Shown: positions 9,479 to 18,678 of the stretch, one piece after another
How positions within the stretch are numbered: the first letter of the stretch is position 1
Layout: each line of letters begins with the position of its first letter
Source: Bacteroidetes bacterium GWC2_46_850
GTDB taxonomy: Bacteria; Bacteroidota; Bacteroidia; Bacteroidales; Dysgonomonadaceae
Reading direction: 5' to 3'
DNA length: 64,000 nucleotides
NCBI GenBank assembly: GCA_001768325.1
Contig: MENQ01000023.1
Span: forward strand, 177,150-241,149
Position numbers and translations under genes: made by a program
Notes under the pieces: generated by a model
Seen by the model: the letters and a program-made list of their open reading frames with translations, nothing else
What the model was told of the DNA's origin: nothing
Database searches by the model: none

Positions 9479-11146
9479 ATGAATGATAGCGTAAAAGTTC
9501 ATTGCCTGAATACAGATGAATACAAGGAGGTTCCCATCGGCTCTTCACTGGAGGAACTGATCGATTTCTTGGGAGTGCAATCCCCCTATCTTATCGCCAA
9601 TGCGAAAGTAAACAACAAAACCGAGTCGCTTGCTTACCGTATTTACCGACCCAAGACCATCGAGTATGTCGACCTGAGCAATTCTTCCGCCATGCGCACA
9701 TACGTGCGTTCACTCTGCTTCATTCTTGCCAAGGCAGTGGACGACCTGTTGCCCAATGCTGAGATGTATATAGAACATGCCGTGGCGAAGGGATATTATT
9801 TTCAGATTGACTCAGATGTACCGGTGGGGAAACCGGAACTCGATGCCATCCGGAACAGGATGCGGGAGATTGTGGATGCCGATATCCCGTTTGTACAGGT
9901 GGAGGAGGAGACCACAAAGGTGGTGAAGCTCTTCCAGGAACGGGGTATGGAAGACAAGGCAAGGCTGCTGGAGACTTCCGACATGCTTTATTCACGCTAT
10001 TCGCAGTTGGAGGAATACATCGACTATTTTTACGGTTGCCTCACCCCTTCAACAGGGTACATCAAACTTTTCGACATACAACCTCACAACGGCGGTTTCC
10101 TGCTGCGAGTACCCAACCGGGAACATCCCGTGGAGCTGGAGCCTGAGGTGCAGCAGGAGAAACTACTGAATGTGTACCGGGAGCATTTAAAGTTTCTGAA
10201 GATCAGTCGGCTCGATAACGTGAGCGACCTGAACCGGGCTAAGAGGGAAGACCGCATGTCGGAAGTGATTCAGGTGGCCGAAGCCTACCAGTCGAAGCAG
10301 ATCGGTGAGATTGCCGAGGAGATCACCCGAAGGTTTCAGGATGGCGTGCGGGTGGTACTGATATCGGGTCCTTCCTCATCCGGAAAAACTACCTTCCGTA
10401 AACGGCTTGAAGTGCAGCTGCTGGTAAATATGCTGAAGCCGGTCGGACTGTCGCTTGACGATTACTTCGTAGACAGGGACAAAACGCCACTCGATGAAGT
10501 TGGAGAAAAAGACTATGAGTCGCTCTATGCCCTTGATCTACCCCTTTTTGAACAGCATATGCTGCGGCTGATGCAAGGTGAAGAGGTGGAACTTCCTTTC
10601 TACAACTTCGTTACCGGAAAGCGGGAATTCAAAAAGAATTTCCTGAAGATGTCCGACAACAGCATCCTCATTGTGGAGGGTATCCATGGCCTCAATCCCG
10701 AGCTGACTGCACACATACCGCAGGAAAAAATATTCAAGGTTTATGTATCGGCACTGACAACCATCTCGCTCGATGATCACAACTGGATACCCGCTTCCGA
10801 CAACCGGCTTATCCGGCGCATTGTACGCGATTACCGATACCGCGGTTACTCGGCTGAGCAGACCATATCCCGCTGGGACAGCGTGCGCCGCGGAGAGGAG
10901 AAGTGGATCTTTCCCTTTCAGGAGAATGCCGATGTGATGTTTAACTCGGCCATGATCTATGAGCTGGCGGCCATCCGTCGCCATGCCGAGCCCATCCTGA
11001 TGCAGGTGCCACGCACGGTGCCGGAGTATTCCGAAGCCTACAGGCTGCTCAAGTTTTTAAGCTACTTTAATTACATCACCGACCGGGAACTGCCGCCCAC
11101 CTCCCTGCTGCGTGAATTTCTGGGGGGAAGCAGTTTTCGTTATTAA
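9479..11146 (+). CDS. TGS-domain nucleoside kinase (uridine kinase-like)
   Basis: A 555-residue fusion found widely in Bacteroidota and Firmicutes. The N-terminal 60 residues resemble a TGS domain, and the next section resembles the threonyl-tRNA synthetase N2/second additional domain (the HAVAKGYYFQ region). The last half is a phosphoribulokinase/uridine kinase domain with Walker A GPSSSGKTTF near residue 300, LSLDDYFVDRD and IVEGIHGLNP. The probable role is nucleoside phosphorylation or an RNA-linked regulatory function; the substrate has not been settled from sequence. It ends 6 bases before mnmE, so the two are probably co-transcribed, consistent with an RNA or translation context. Confidence 0.88.
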   Translation: MNDSVKVHCLNTDEYKEVPIGSSLEELIDFLGVQSPYLIANAKVNNKTESLAYRIYRPKTIEYVDLSNSSAMRTYVRSLCFILAKAVDDLLPNAEMYIEHAVAKGYYFQIDSDVPVGKPELDAIRNRMREIVDADIPFVQVEEETTKVVKLFQERGMEDKARLLETSDMLYSRYSQLEEYIDYFYGCLTPSTGYIKLFDIQPHNGGFLLRVPNREHPVELEPEVQQEKLLNVYREHLKFLKISRLDNVSDLNRAKREDRMSEVIQVAEAYQSKQIGEIAEEITRRFQDGVRVVLISGPSSSGKTTFRKRLEVQLLVNMLKPVGLSLDDYFVDRDKTPLDEVGEKDYESLYALDLPLFEQHMLRLMQGEEVELPFYNFVTGKREFKKNFLKMSDNSILIVEGIHGLNPELTAHIPQEKIFKVYVSALTTISLDDHNWIPASDNRLIRRIVRDYRYRGYSAEQTISRWDSVRRGEEKWIFPFQENADVMFNSAMIYELAAIRRHAEPILMQVPRTVPEYSEAYRLLKFLSYFNYITDRELPPTSLLREFLGGSSFRY

Positions 11147-11152
11147 ATACAT

Positions 11153-12538
11153 ATGTCAGAGATTATTTGTGCCATTTCCACCCCTCCGGGTATGGGAGCC
11201 ATTGCCGTGATCCGGTTATCCGGAGAAGGAAGTATCGGACTCACCGATGGGGTTTTCTCTTCGCCTTCGGGAAGAAAACTGGCTGAGGCATCGGCCAACA
11301 CAGTGCACTTCGGCCAAATATATGCAGGCGAAGAACTGATCGACGAGGTGCTGGTGACCGTTTTTCGGGCACCCCATTCCTTCACGGGGGAGGAGAGTGT
11401 GGAGATATCCTGTCACGGGTCGGTCTACATTCAACAGCGGATTATGGAGATGCTGCTGGGCGAGGGAGCCCGCATGGCGCAGGCTGGGGAGTTTACGCGG
11501 CGGGCTTTTCGCAACGGTAAATTTGACCTGAGCCAGGCCGAGGCGGTGGCCGACCTGATTGCCTCCTCCTCCCGGGCATCGCACCGTGTGGCCATGAACC
11601 AGATGCGCGGCGGCTTTGCCCGTAAGCTTACGCTGCTGCGCGATAAACTGCTGCAGTTTGTTTCCCTGATTGAGCTGGAACTCGACTTCTCGGAAGAGGA
11701 TGTGGAGTTCGCCAACCGGGAGAAACTATATGAACTGACAAATGAGATTGAAGAAGAAATTGAGACCCTGGCCAATTCATTCCGGTTGGGTAACGCCATC
11801 AAGAGCGGCATTCCGGTAGCCATCATCGGCGAGACCAACGCCGGAAAATCTACGCTGCTGAACCTCCTGTTGAACGAGGAGAAAGCCATCGTCAGTGACA
11901 TACACGGCACCACACGCGATGTGATTGAAGATACAGTGAATATGGGGGGAGTCACCTTCCGTTTTATCGATACGGCCGGAATCCGACAGACCTCCGACGC
12001 CATCGAGACAATGGGTATTGAGCGTACCTTTCGCAAGATCGAACAGGCTTCCATCGTCCTCTGGATGATAGATATGACCACTCCGCGCGATCAGATTGAA
12101 ACATTGGCTGCCTCCATCATATCCACCCTGCAGAATAAACAGGTGATTCTGCTTTTTAACAAAGCCGATCTGGTTGCCGAAGATGCACGTGCCAATTTTG
12201 AAACGTTATTTCCGGAACTGGATGCCGAAAAGCTTTTTATTTCAGCGAAGCAGCACCTCAATACCGACCGCCTACAGGAACTGCTGGTAGGAGCCGCAGC
12301 CATTCCCTCCATTGGAGAGGAGGATGTGATCGTAACCAACCTGCGCCATTATGAATCGCTCAAGAGCGCTCTGGCAGCCATTGGCCGCGTGAAGGAAGGT
12401 CTCGAGATTGGCATCACCCATGATTTTCTCTCTCAGGATATCCGCGAGTGCATGTTCTACCTCGGCGAGATTACCGGCCAGATCTCCACCGACGAAATAT
12501 TGGGCAATATCTTCAGTAAGTTTTGCATCGGTAAGTAA
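11153..12538 (+). CDS. mnmE: tRNA uridine-34 modification GTPase MnmE
   Basis: A complete 461-residue MnmE (TrmE/ThdF). Together with MnmG it installs the aminomethyl or carboxymethylaminomethyl group on U34 of tRNAs. The N-terminal folate-binding domain contains RLSGEGS at 21-27. The GTPase domain has G1 GETNAGKS at 226-233, GTTRD at 252-256, DTAG at 273-276 and an NKADL G4 motif. The protein ends with the invariant CIGK at 458-461, whose cysteine is required for modification. No mnmG is adjacent. The 3' end of this gene marks the border between core genes and a run of accessory genes. Confidence 0.97.
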   Translation: MSEIICAISTPPGMGAIAVIRLSGEGSIGLTDGVFSSPSGRKLAEASANTVHFGQIYAGEELIDEVLVTVFRAPHSFTGEESVEISCHGSVYIQQRIMEMLLGEGARMAQAGEFTRRAFRNGKFDLSQAEAVADLIASSSRASHRVAMNQMRGGFARKLTLLRDKLLQFVSLIELELDFSEEDVEFANREKLYELTNEIEEEIETLANSFRLGNAIKSGIPVAIIGETNAGKSTLLNLLLNEEKAIVSDIHGTTRDVIEDTVNMGGVTFRFIDTAGIRQTSDAIETMGIERTFRKIEQASIVLWMIDMTTPRDQIETLAASIISTLQNKQVILLFNKADLVAEDARANFETLFPELDAEKLFISAKQHLNTDRLQELLVGAAAIPSIGEEDVIVTNLRHYESLKSALAAIGRVKEGLEIGITHDFLSQDIRECMFYLGEITGQISTDEILGNIFSKFCIGK

Positions 12539-12753
12539 TTCCCGTTCTCTTTTTAATGTAGTCCTTAATATGCCGTTTTTCTTTTTCTGAATTATTGTTG
12601 TTCTTCTTGACTACGATAATTCTTTGACCTGTCAGCGTCTCGATTACTAAATGATAATAACTCGCTGCGCTCAAACAGCAAATCAAACTTAACGTGAGCT
12701 TCGCAGATCGGGTCCAAGCATTGTAAGGTGTCAATCAAATATGAAGATATTAT
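12539..12753. other. Gene-free stretch after mnmE
   Basis: The 215 bases between mnmE and the leftward GNAT gene show no convincing gene. The minus strand has an open frame of 73 codons (12513-12734) running into the mnmE 3' end, but its composition is not protein-like and I recognise no family. No terminator hairpin with a T tract was found here. Confidence 0.5.
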
Positions 12754-13308
12754 TTATTCATTAAATTCTCTTGGGTATTCGACTATTCCTTTAACTCCAT
12801 TTAGTCCGTTTTCGATTAGTTCAATCGCCATACAATTTTCTTTTGGTACATCAAATGGCAATTCAATTCCAAACTTGTCAGCTTGAGAGTAGCCAAATTT
12901 TGGATAGTATGTTTCATGTCCGAGAAGCACGATCGATTTGTACCCTAGTTCTCTTGCAGTTTTATGCGCTTCTTTGATAAGTATCCCTCCAATTCCCTTA
13001 TTTTGATATTCCGGAAGTACAGAAACGGGCGCAAGAGCCAATGACTCAAACTCATCCTGATCATTTCTTATCTTCAATTTAGTAAGCAAAATATGTCCGA
13101 CAATTTTATTTTCAATTTCTGCTACCAAGGACAATTCGGGAATAAAGGCATTTGATTTTCTTAATCGTTCAACTAAGAATTGTTCTTTATGGTCACTAAA
13201 TTGTAGGGGTTCAAAGGCCTTTTCTATCACTGTGAAGACTTCCTTGAAATCTTCTGGTTCTTCTTGTCTTATCGTTATTTTCATTTGTTCCATTTGTTTT
13301 TTATGCAT
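12754..13308 (-). CDS. GNAT N-acetyltransferase (YhbS-like)
   Basis: A 184-residue acetyltransferase of the YhbS type (COG3153). Conserved parts include IRQEEPEDFKEV, VGHILLTK, LAPVSVLPEYQNKGIGG (the acetyl-CoA-binding Q/RxxGxG/A motif) and VLLGHETYYPKFGY, which is diagnostic of this subfamily. The acceptor molecule is unknown. ATG codons at 13308, 13293 and 13284 are all possible starts; the family usually begins close to the MKITIRQE segment, so 13284 or 13293 may be correct. The gene is AT-richer than mnmE, in keeping with an accessory region. Confidence 0.85.
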   Translation of the reverse strand: MHKKQMEQMKITIRQEEPEDFKEVFTVIEKAFEPLQFSDHKEQFLVERLRKSNAFIPELSLVAEIENKIVGHILLTKLKIRNDQDEFESLALAPVSVLPEYQNKGIGGILIKEAHKTARELGYKSIVLLGHETYYPKFGYSQADKFGIELPFDVPKENCMAIELIENGLNGVKGIVEYPREFNE

Positions 13309-13392
13309 ACGGTGATTCCGATGATACCCACCCGCTGACCCCTATGCCTTATAATATCAGGCACCTCGGCTCAGAGAGTTTAGTCTGCCTGC

Positions 13393-13842
13393 CTATCTCT
13401 GCTTTTTCCAATATTCTTTATAATAATCAATTTGTTCTTCCAGCTTTATATCCTGTCGCAATAGGTATCTGTGATAAGAAGTTAATATAATAGTTGACAT
13501 ATCATCCGGATGGATGATACCCAAGTCATTAAAATATCTGGATAATCTCGATCCGGTCCATAATCTCCAATTATTTCTCATCCACAGGCCAATTCCGAAA
13601 TGAGCACCTATGGTGAAGTCATCTTCTGTCTTTTCCCGAACTTCTGTTTTTACTGAGTCAGTCCAAAAAAAATCAATTTGATTAAAGCAATCTTTTAAAT
13701 CAATAGGAATATAAACTCCATCAATGCTATCTCTTTTAATATTTTCAAGATACTCCTTGGATTTATTATCCTGAGCCTGCAAGTTATGACCGGATATGAT
13801 GAGGGCCAAAATTAAATTAAGAATTATTGATATCGATCTCAT
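13393..13842 (-). CDS. Secreted DUF6794-type protein
   Basis: A 149-residue protein with a signal peptide (1-23, ending NLQAQ). The mature part has the pattern YIPIDLKDCFNQ, GLWMRNNWRLW, SRLSRYFND, HPDDMSTIIL and a C-terminal YYKEYWKK, which I associate with the DUF6794 family of Bacteroidota. Members of this family usually lack the signal peptide or have it variably, and no function is known. It lies alone, leftward, in the accessory stretch after mnmE, with the same orientation as the GNAT gene downstream of it. Confidence 0.7.
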   Translation of the reverse strand: MRSISIILNLILALIISGHNLQAQDNKSKEYLENIKRDSIDGVYIPIDLKDCFNQIDFFWTDSVKTEVREKTEDDFTIGAHFGIGLWMRNNWRLWTGSRLSRYFNDLGIIHPDDMSTIILTSYHRYLLRQDIKLEEQIDYYKEYWKKQR

Positions 13843-14179
13843 TGTCTGTAATTTAATTTATTTAATCGGTTTCAATTTCGATTGATAGTAGTCGTACGCA
13901 ACAATCACCTTTCATATTCTTGACTGTTAGAATAGATTCTATAGACGAAGTTAATCAAAAACATTCAAGTCTTATTAACGTAGCAGAATAAATTGAAATC
14001 GATCTAGTTAATAACTGCAAGACAAACTCAATAAGCTGGTCTTAAAAGCAATGATAAAGCGGATTATCGGTTTGAGAAATTTACAGGTAAACGCCGCTTG
14101 TCAAAGATTTAAAGGATGTTCTCATCAGAAAATATTAAATTTGTAGTATAATATTGATTTATACTAAAGTTTGAATAGA
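13843..14179. other. 337-base intergenic region between divergent genes
   Basis: This AT-rich stretch separates the leftward DUF6794 gene from the rightward dsbA-like gene. A TTTG at 14140-14143 and AAAGTTTG at 14166-14173 (one mismatch to the -7 consensus, 22-base spacer) might serve the dsbA-like gene, but would leave almost no leader. A weak AAGCGG/CCGCTT dyad is near 14056-14100. I see no RNA gene or coding sequence. Confidence 0.4.
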
Positions 14180-14887
14180 ATGAAAATTGAAATATGGAGT
14201 GATGTGATGTGTCCGTTTTGTTACATCGGCAAACGTAATTTTGAAACAGCGCTGGAGCAGTTTGACAATAAGGATAAGATTGATGTTGAGTGGAAGAGTT
14301 TTCAGCTTGATCCCTCAATTCCCGAGGTGGCAAATGAGAGTCAGCATGATTATCTTGTAAAGCATAAGGGGATGAGCTCTCAGCAGGTCTCTTCGATGCT
14401 GCAGAATATTACGCAGTCGGCTAAGGGTGCGGGACTCGAATATCATATGGATAAGGCGGTGATGGTTAACTCCTTCAAGGCGCATAGGCTGATTCAGCTC
14501 GCCAAGGCCCGCGGCTTGGGCAACGGCGCTGAGGAGCTGTTGTTCAAGGCTTTCTTTACCGATGGTAAGAATATCGCTGATGATGATACACTTGTCGAGT
14601 TAGGCAAGGAGGCCGGACTAAACGAGACGGAGATCAGGAGTGCTCTGACTGATGATAAGTATGCCGATTTGGCAAGAAAGGATATCGATGAAGCGCACGC
14701 TATTGGTGTAAACGGCGTGCCGTTCTTCGTGTTCGACAGGAAATATGCCGTGTCGGGCGCTCAGCCTCCGCAGGCATTTACGCAGGCGCTGGAGAAGTCA
14801 TATGCCGCGTGGCGAAAGGCTAACCCCGAAATAAAGATCGAGATCACCCGTGGTCAAAGTTGTTCTATTGACGGCGTCTGTGATTAG
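14180..14887 (+). CDS. DsbA-family oxidoreductase (FrnE-like)
   Basis: A 235-residue cytoplasmic thioredoxin-fold protein of the DsbA/FrnE/HCCA isomerase group. The active site is CPFC in SDVMCPFCYIGKRNFE near the N-terminus, and the cis-proline loop is GVNGVPFFVFD, with the helical insertion between them as in FrnE. It has no signal peptide. FrnE homologs act in disulfide exchange and oxidative stress tolerance; the substrate here is unknown. A TTG at 14171 would add three residues, but ATG at 14180 gives the usual MKIEIWSDV start. Confidence 0.88.
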   Translation: MKIEIWSDVMCPFCYIGKRNFETALEQFDNKDKIDVEWKSFQLDPSIPEVANESQHDYLVKHKGMSSQQVSSMLQNITQSAKGAGLEYHMDKAVMVNSFKAHRLIQLAKARGLGNGAEELLFKAFFTDGKNIADDDTLVELGKEAGLNETEIRSALTDDKYADLARKDIDEAHAIGVNGVPFFVFDRKYAVSGAQPPQAFTQALEKSYAAWRKANPEIKIEITRGQSCSIDGVCD

Positions 14888-14974
14888 CGGTTATTTATCT
14901 AAGATCTTCATTTTATGTAATTTGCGATATTTTATTTTTCATTTACTCTTTATTGTTTATTTTTGTTGTCAATT

Positions 14975-17383
14975 ATGGCAATAAAAAAATCAGAATTATA
15001 TAGCTCGTTGTGGGCAAGCTGTGACGAACTACGTGGAGGGATGGATGCAAGCCAGTACAAAGATTATGTATTGGTAATGCTTTTTGTTAAGTATATCAGC
15101 GACAAGTGGGTAAATCAACTTTATGCGCCAATTACAATACCACATGGAGCCAGTTTTAAAGATATGGTTGCCCTCAAAGGCAAAGCGGATATTGGAGACC
15201 AAATCAATAAAAAGATTATTGCGCCCCTAAAGGATGCCAATAACCTTTCCGATATGCCCGACTTTAACGATGTAACCAAGCTGGGTGATGGTAAGGAAAT
15301 GGTTGACCGACTTACAAACCTGATTGCCATTTTTGAAAAACCGGAGTTGGACTTTAGTAAAAACCGTGCCGAAGGTGATGATATTTTAGGTGACGCCTAT
15401 GAATACCTGATGCGCCACTTTGCCACCGAAAGCGGAAAAAGTAAAGGACAGTTTTATACACCTGCCGAAGTCAGCCGCATTATGGCGATGATTATTGGCA
15501 TCTCCAAGGCTGAAACAACTGCAAGAACAGAAGTGTACGACCCCACTTGTGGTTCCGGGTCACTGTTGTTGCGCATCGGTACGGCTGCTAAAGCAAAAGT
15601 TACGCTATTCGGACAGGAAAAGGATTCAGCTACCTCCGCCCTGGCCCGGATGAATATGATTTTGCACGATTACCCCACCGCAGAAATAAAACAAGGCAAC
15701 ACACTGGCAAAACCACTTTTCGAGGAAAATGGCAATATGAAGCAATTCGATTACGTAGTTGCCAATCCTCCATTCAGTGACAAACGTTGGAGTAACGGGC
15801 TATCACTTCCTGAAGATGGAAAGTATAACCGTTTTGAGAGTTTTGGTGTACCACCATCTAAAAATGGTGATTTTGCTTACCTGCTCCACATTGTGCGCTC
15901 CCTAAAACGTCATGGTAAAGGGGCTTGCATTTTACCGCATGGTGTTTTGTTTCGGGGAAATTCAGAAGCCGAAATTCGCAAGAACCTCATCAAAAAAGGC
16001 TATATAAAAGGGATTATTGGTTTACCGGCCAACTTATTCTTTGGCACAGGTATTCCGGCCTGTATTATTGTGCTGGATAAAGAGAATGCTCATAACCGCA
16101 AAGCCATTTTTATGATTGATGCCAGCAAAGGCTTCAAAAAAGATGGCAATAAAAACCGCTTGCGCGAACAGGATATTCGCAAAATAACCGACGTGTTCAA
16201 CAATGAAACCATTATCAGCGGTTACAGCAAAATGGTTTATGTTTCCACCATCGAGGAAAACGATTACAACCTGAATATTCCGCGCTATATCGATGCGCAG
16301 GAAAAAGAAGACATACAGGATATTGATGCCCATTTAAACGGAGGAATCCCCGATACCGACATCAACGATTTGGAAAGGTACTGGAAGGTGTTTCCAACAT
16401 TAAAAGGCGATTTATTCAGCCAGTCACGGCCCGGTTATTCCAATTTGAATATTGAGCACGACCAAATCAACAATACCATTTACGGGCATCCTGAGTTTGT
16501 ATCGTTTATGGGCAATATGGATGAACTTTTTGCCACTTGGGAAAAGGAATCCGAGACTTACCTGAAAGCCTTGGATAAACACTGCCATCCGAAACAAGTG
16601 ATTTCCGATATCTCTGACGGTCTCTTAAACACATACGAAAACAAACCGCTGGTGGATAATTACGATGTATACCAACACCTGTTAAGTTATTGGTCCGATG
16701 TAATGCAGGACGATGCATACATCATTTCATACGATGGTTGGAAGGCTGAGACCTACAGGATTTTGGTTGAGAACAGGCAGAAAAAGATGATTGATAAAGG
16801 TTGGACTTGCGACCTTATTCCGAAGGAATTGGTTATTAACCGTTATTTTTTAACTGAAGAAGGCACTCTTGCAGCATTGGAAAACACCAAAGAAACATTG
16901 ACTAGCGAAATTTCCGAAATGGAGGAAGAACACAGTGGCGAAGAAGGGCTTTTTGCCGAACTTGACAAAATAAACAAGGGCAGTGCACAAAAACGCATCC
17001 AGGAAATACAACAGGTAAAAGACCCCGATTTAAAAAATGAGCTAAAGGCCTTGCAAACCTATGTAAAATTACATACACAGTTGGCCACTATCAACAAACA
17101 GATTAAAGAAAAAGAAGAGGAGTTAGATGATAAACTCTATGCCAAATTTCCGCAACTTACAGTGGAGGAAATAAAATTATTGGTGGTAAACGACAAATGG
17201 CTAACCTCCATTAAGAATGCCATCAGCTCCGAGATTGACCAGGTTAGCCAGCGTTTAACCAACCGTATTAAAGAACTGGCTGAACGATACGACACCCCAC
17301 TTCCCGAAACCAATAAACTGGTAGATGATTTGGAAGCCACCGTGAATGCGCACCTTCAAAAAATGGGATTCGCATGGAATTAA
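14975..17383 (+). CDS. hsdM: Type I restriction-modification methyltransferase subunit
   Basis: The DNA N6-adenine methyltransferase of a type I restriction system (802 residues from this ATG). The HsdM N-terminal helical domain is followed by the catalytic domain, with FYTP at 160-163, motif I DPTCGSGSLL at 189-198 and motif IV NPPF at 264-267. Past about residue 500 it carries a long extra region with coiled-coil-like stretches (EISEMEEEHSGEEG and KEKEEELDD areas), making it roughly 300 residues longer than the EcoKI-type subunit. ATG at 14975 gives MAIKKSELYS, the usual beginning; upstream TTG codons are less likely. The last 10 bases overlap hsdS. Confidence 0.95.
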   Translation: MAIKKSELYSSLWASCDELRGGMDASQYKDYVLVMLFVKYISDKWVNQLYAPITIPHGASFKDMVALKGKADIGDQINKKIIAPLKDANNLSDMPDFNDVTKLGDGKEMVDRLTNLIAIFEKPELDFSKNRAEGDDILGDAYEYLMRHFATESGKSKGQFYTPAEVSRIMAMIIGISKAETTARTEVYDPTCGSGSLLLRIGTAAKAKVTLFGQEKDSATSALARMNMILHDYPTAEIKQGNTLAKPLFEENGNMKQFDYVVANPPFSDKRWSNGLSLPEDGKYNRFESFGVPPSKNGDFAYLLHIVRSLKRHGKGACILPHGVLFRGNSEAEIRKNLIKKGYIKGIIGLPANLFFGTGIPACIIVLDKENAHNRKAIFMIDASKGFKKDGNKNRLREQDIRKITDVFNNETIISGYSKMVYVSTIEENDYNLNIPRYIDAQEKEDIQDIDAHLNGGIPDTDINDLERYWKVFPTLKGDLFSQSRPGYSNLNIEHDQINNTIYGHPEFVSFMGNMDELFATWEKESETYLKALDKHCHPKQVISDISDGLLNTYENKPLVDNYDVYQHLLSYWSDVMQDDAYIISYDGWKAETYRILVENRQKKMIDKGWTCDLIPKELVINRYFLTEEGTLAALENTKETLTSEISEMEEEHSGEEGLFAELDKINKGSAQKRIQEIQQVKDPDLKNELKALQTYVKLHTQLATINKQIKEKEEELDDKLYAKFPQLTVEEIKLLVVNDKWLTSIKNAISSEIDQVSQRLTNRIKELAERYDTPLPETNKLVDDLEATVNAHLQKMGFAWN

Positions 17384-18678
17384 AAGAAGGTTATAAAAAC
17401 ACTGAGGTGGGCTTAATTCCTGAGGATTGGGAGGTAAAATATTTAGGTAATCTTGGTGATGTTAGAATGTGTAAAAGAATTTTTAGTTATCAAACTAAAG
17501 ATAGTGGAGATATTCCCTTTTATAAAATTGGCACCTTTGGGAAGGAACCCGATGCATATATTTCCAAAGAAATATATTGTGAATTTAGAAAAAAATATTC
17601 TTTTCCACGAATAGGGTCTGTTTTAATTTCTGCTGCGGGTACAATTGGAAAAACAATTGTCTATAATGGTGAGGATTCATACTTTCAAGATTCAAATATC
17701 GTGTGGATTGAAAATAACAATCAAGTAATTCCCAATGAATATTTAAAACACGTTTTTCCGATTGTTAAATTTAGAACAGAAGGAGGTACTATTCAAAGGC
17801 TTTACAATGATATTTTAAAAAATGGACTATTCCCACTTCCCCCAACCCTCACTGAGCAAAAAGCCATTGCCCAGGTATTATCCGATACCGATGCCCTTAT
17901 TCAAGCCATCGAAAAGAAAATAGCCAAGAAAAAACTCCTAAGAAAAGGTGTAATACAAAAATTACTTGAACATAAGGAAATCTGGGAAACGCAAGATTTT
18001 GAAAGTTTATGTAAGACATTTACCAAGCAAACTGGGTTCGACTACTCAACTCATATAAAACCAAGTCTACTAAATATTTATCAGAGAGGGACTATCCCCT
18101 TTATCCAAAATAAAGATTTTGAGGGATTTTGGTTCAATTTTGAAACAGACTACTACATTCCAGAGAAGGTTGCCGATAAATTTCCAATGATATTACTGGA
18201 TGAATGGTGTTTACTGATTTCTATTTCAGGGAAAATTGGCAATGTAGGTGTTTTCCCTAATGCAAAAAAGTCATTTATCGGAGGAGCAATTGCAATTGCC
18301 AAATTTAAAAATCCTAGACTATTAAATTGGGTAATGATTTATCTACAATCGGAGGAAGGACAGGCTAAGCTATTTAATAACGTTAAAGCAGGTTCACATC
18401 AGAATCTGATACTTGATGATATTAGGAAAATAATTGTGCCAATTCCCGGAAAAGAGGAACAAAAACTCATTGCTGACATTCTCAGCGATATTGATAGAGA
18501 AATGGACCAACTGGAGCAAAAGCTTGCAAAATACAAACTGGTAAAGCAAGGCATGATGCAGCAGCTACTAACCGGGAAAATCAGGTTAGTAAAACCAAAT
18601 TCAAAAGCAAACGAAGAAGATTTGGCAATGGTTGCCGAACCCAACGCATACTATAATTATCAAGCGTATGGGAAATAA
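17374..18678 (+). CDS. hsdS: Type I restriction-modification specificity subunit
   Basis: The 434-residue subunit that chooses the DNA target. Two target recognition domains (about residues 15-150 and 215-375) are each followed by a conserved helical spacer. The first spacer has LTEQKAIAQVLSDTDALI and the second has EEQKLIADILSDIDREMDQLE, with the LLTGKIRL motif after it. This two-half layout predicts a split recognition site. It overlaps hsdM by 10 bases and the next gene by 11. No second hsdS fragment, inverted repeat or recombinase was seen nearby, so there is no sign of shuffling of specificity domains. Confidence 0.93.
   Translation: MELKEGYKNTEVGLIPEDWEVKYLGNLGDVRMCKRIFSYQTKDSGDIPFYKIGTFGKEPDAYISKEIYCEFRKKYSFPRIGSVLISAAGTIGKTIVYNGEDSYFQDSNIVWIENNNQVIPNEYLKHVFPIVKFRTEGGTIQRLYNDILKNGLFPLPPTLTEQKAIAQVLSDTDALIQAIEKKIAKKKLLRKGVIQKLLEHKEIWETQDFESLCKTFTKQTGFDYSTHIKPSLLNIYQRGTIPFIQNKDFEGFWFNFETDYYIPEKVADKFPMILLDEWCLLISISGKIGNVGVFPNAKKSFIGGAIAIAKFKNPRLLNWVMIYLQSEEGQAKLFNNVKAGSHQNLILDDIRKIIVPIPGKEEQKLIADILSDIDREMDQLEQKLAKYKLVKQGMMQQLLTGKIRLVKPNSKANEEDLAMVAEPNAYYNYQAYGK

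Noticed and set aside
12513..12734. 73-codon open frame on the minus strand after mnmE
   Set aside because: It runs into the mnmE 3' end, is rich in unusual residues and matches no family I know; it has no good ribosome-binding site.
17374..18678. Phase-variable hsdS shuffling
   Set aside because: There is a single complete hsdS, no inverted repeat shared with other sequence in the window, and no recombinase next to it.
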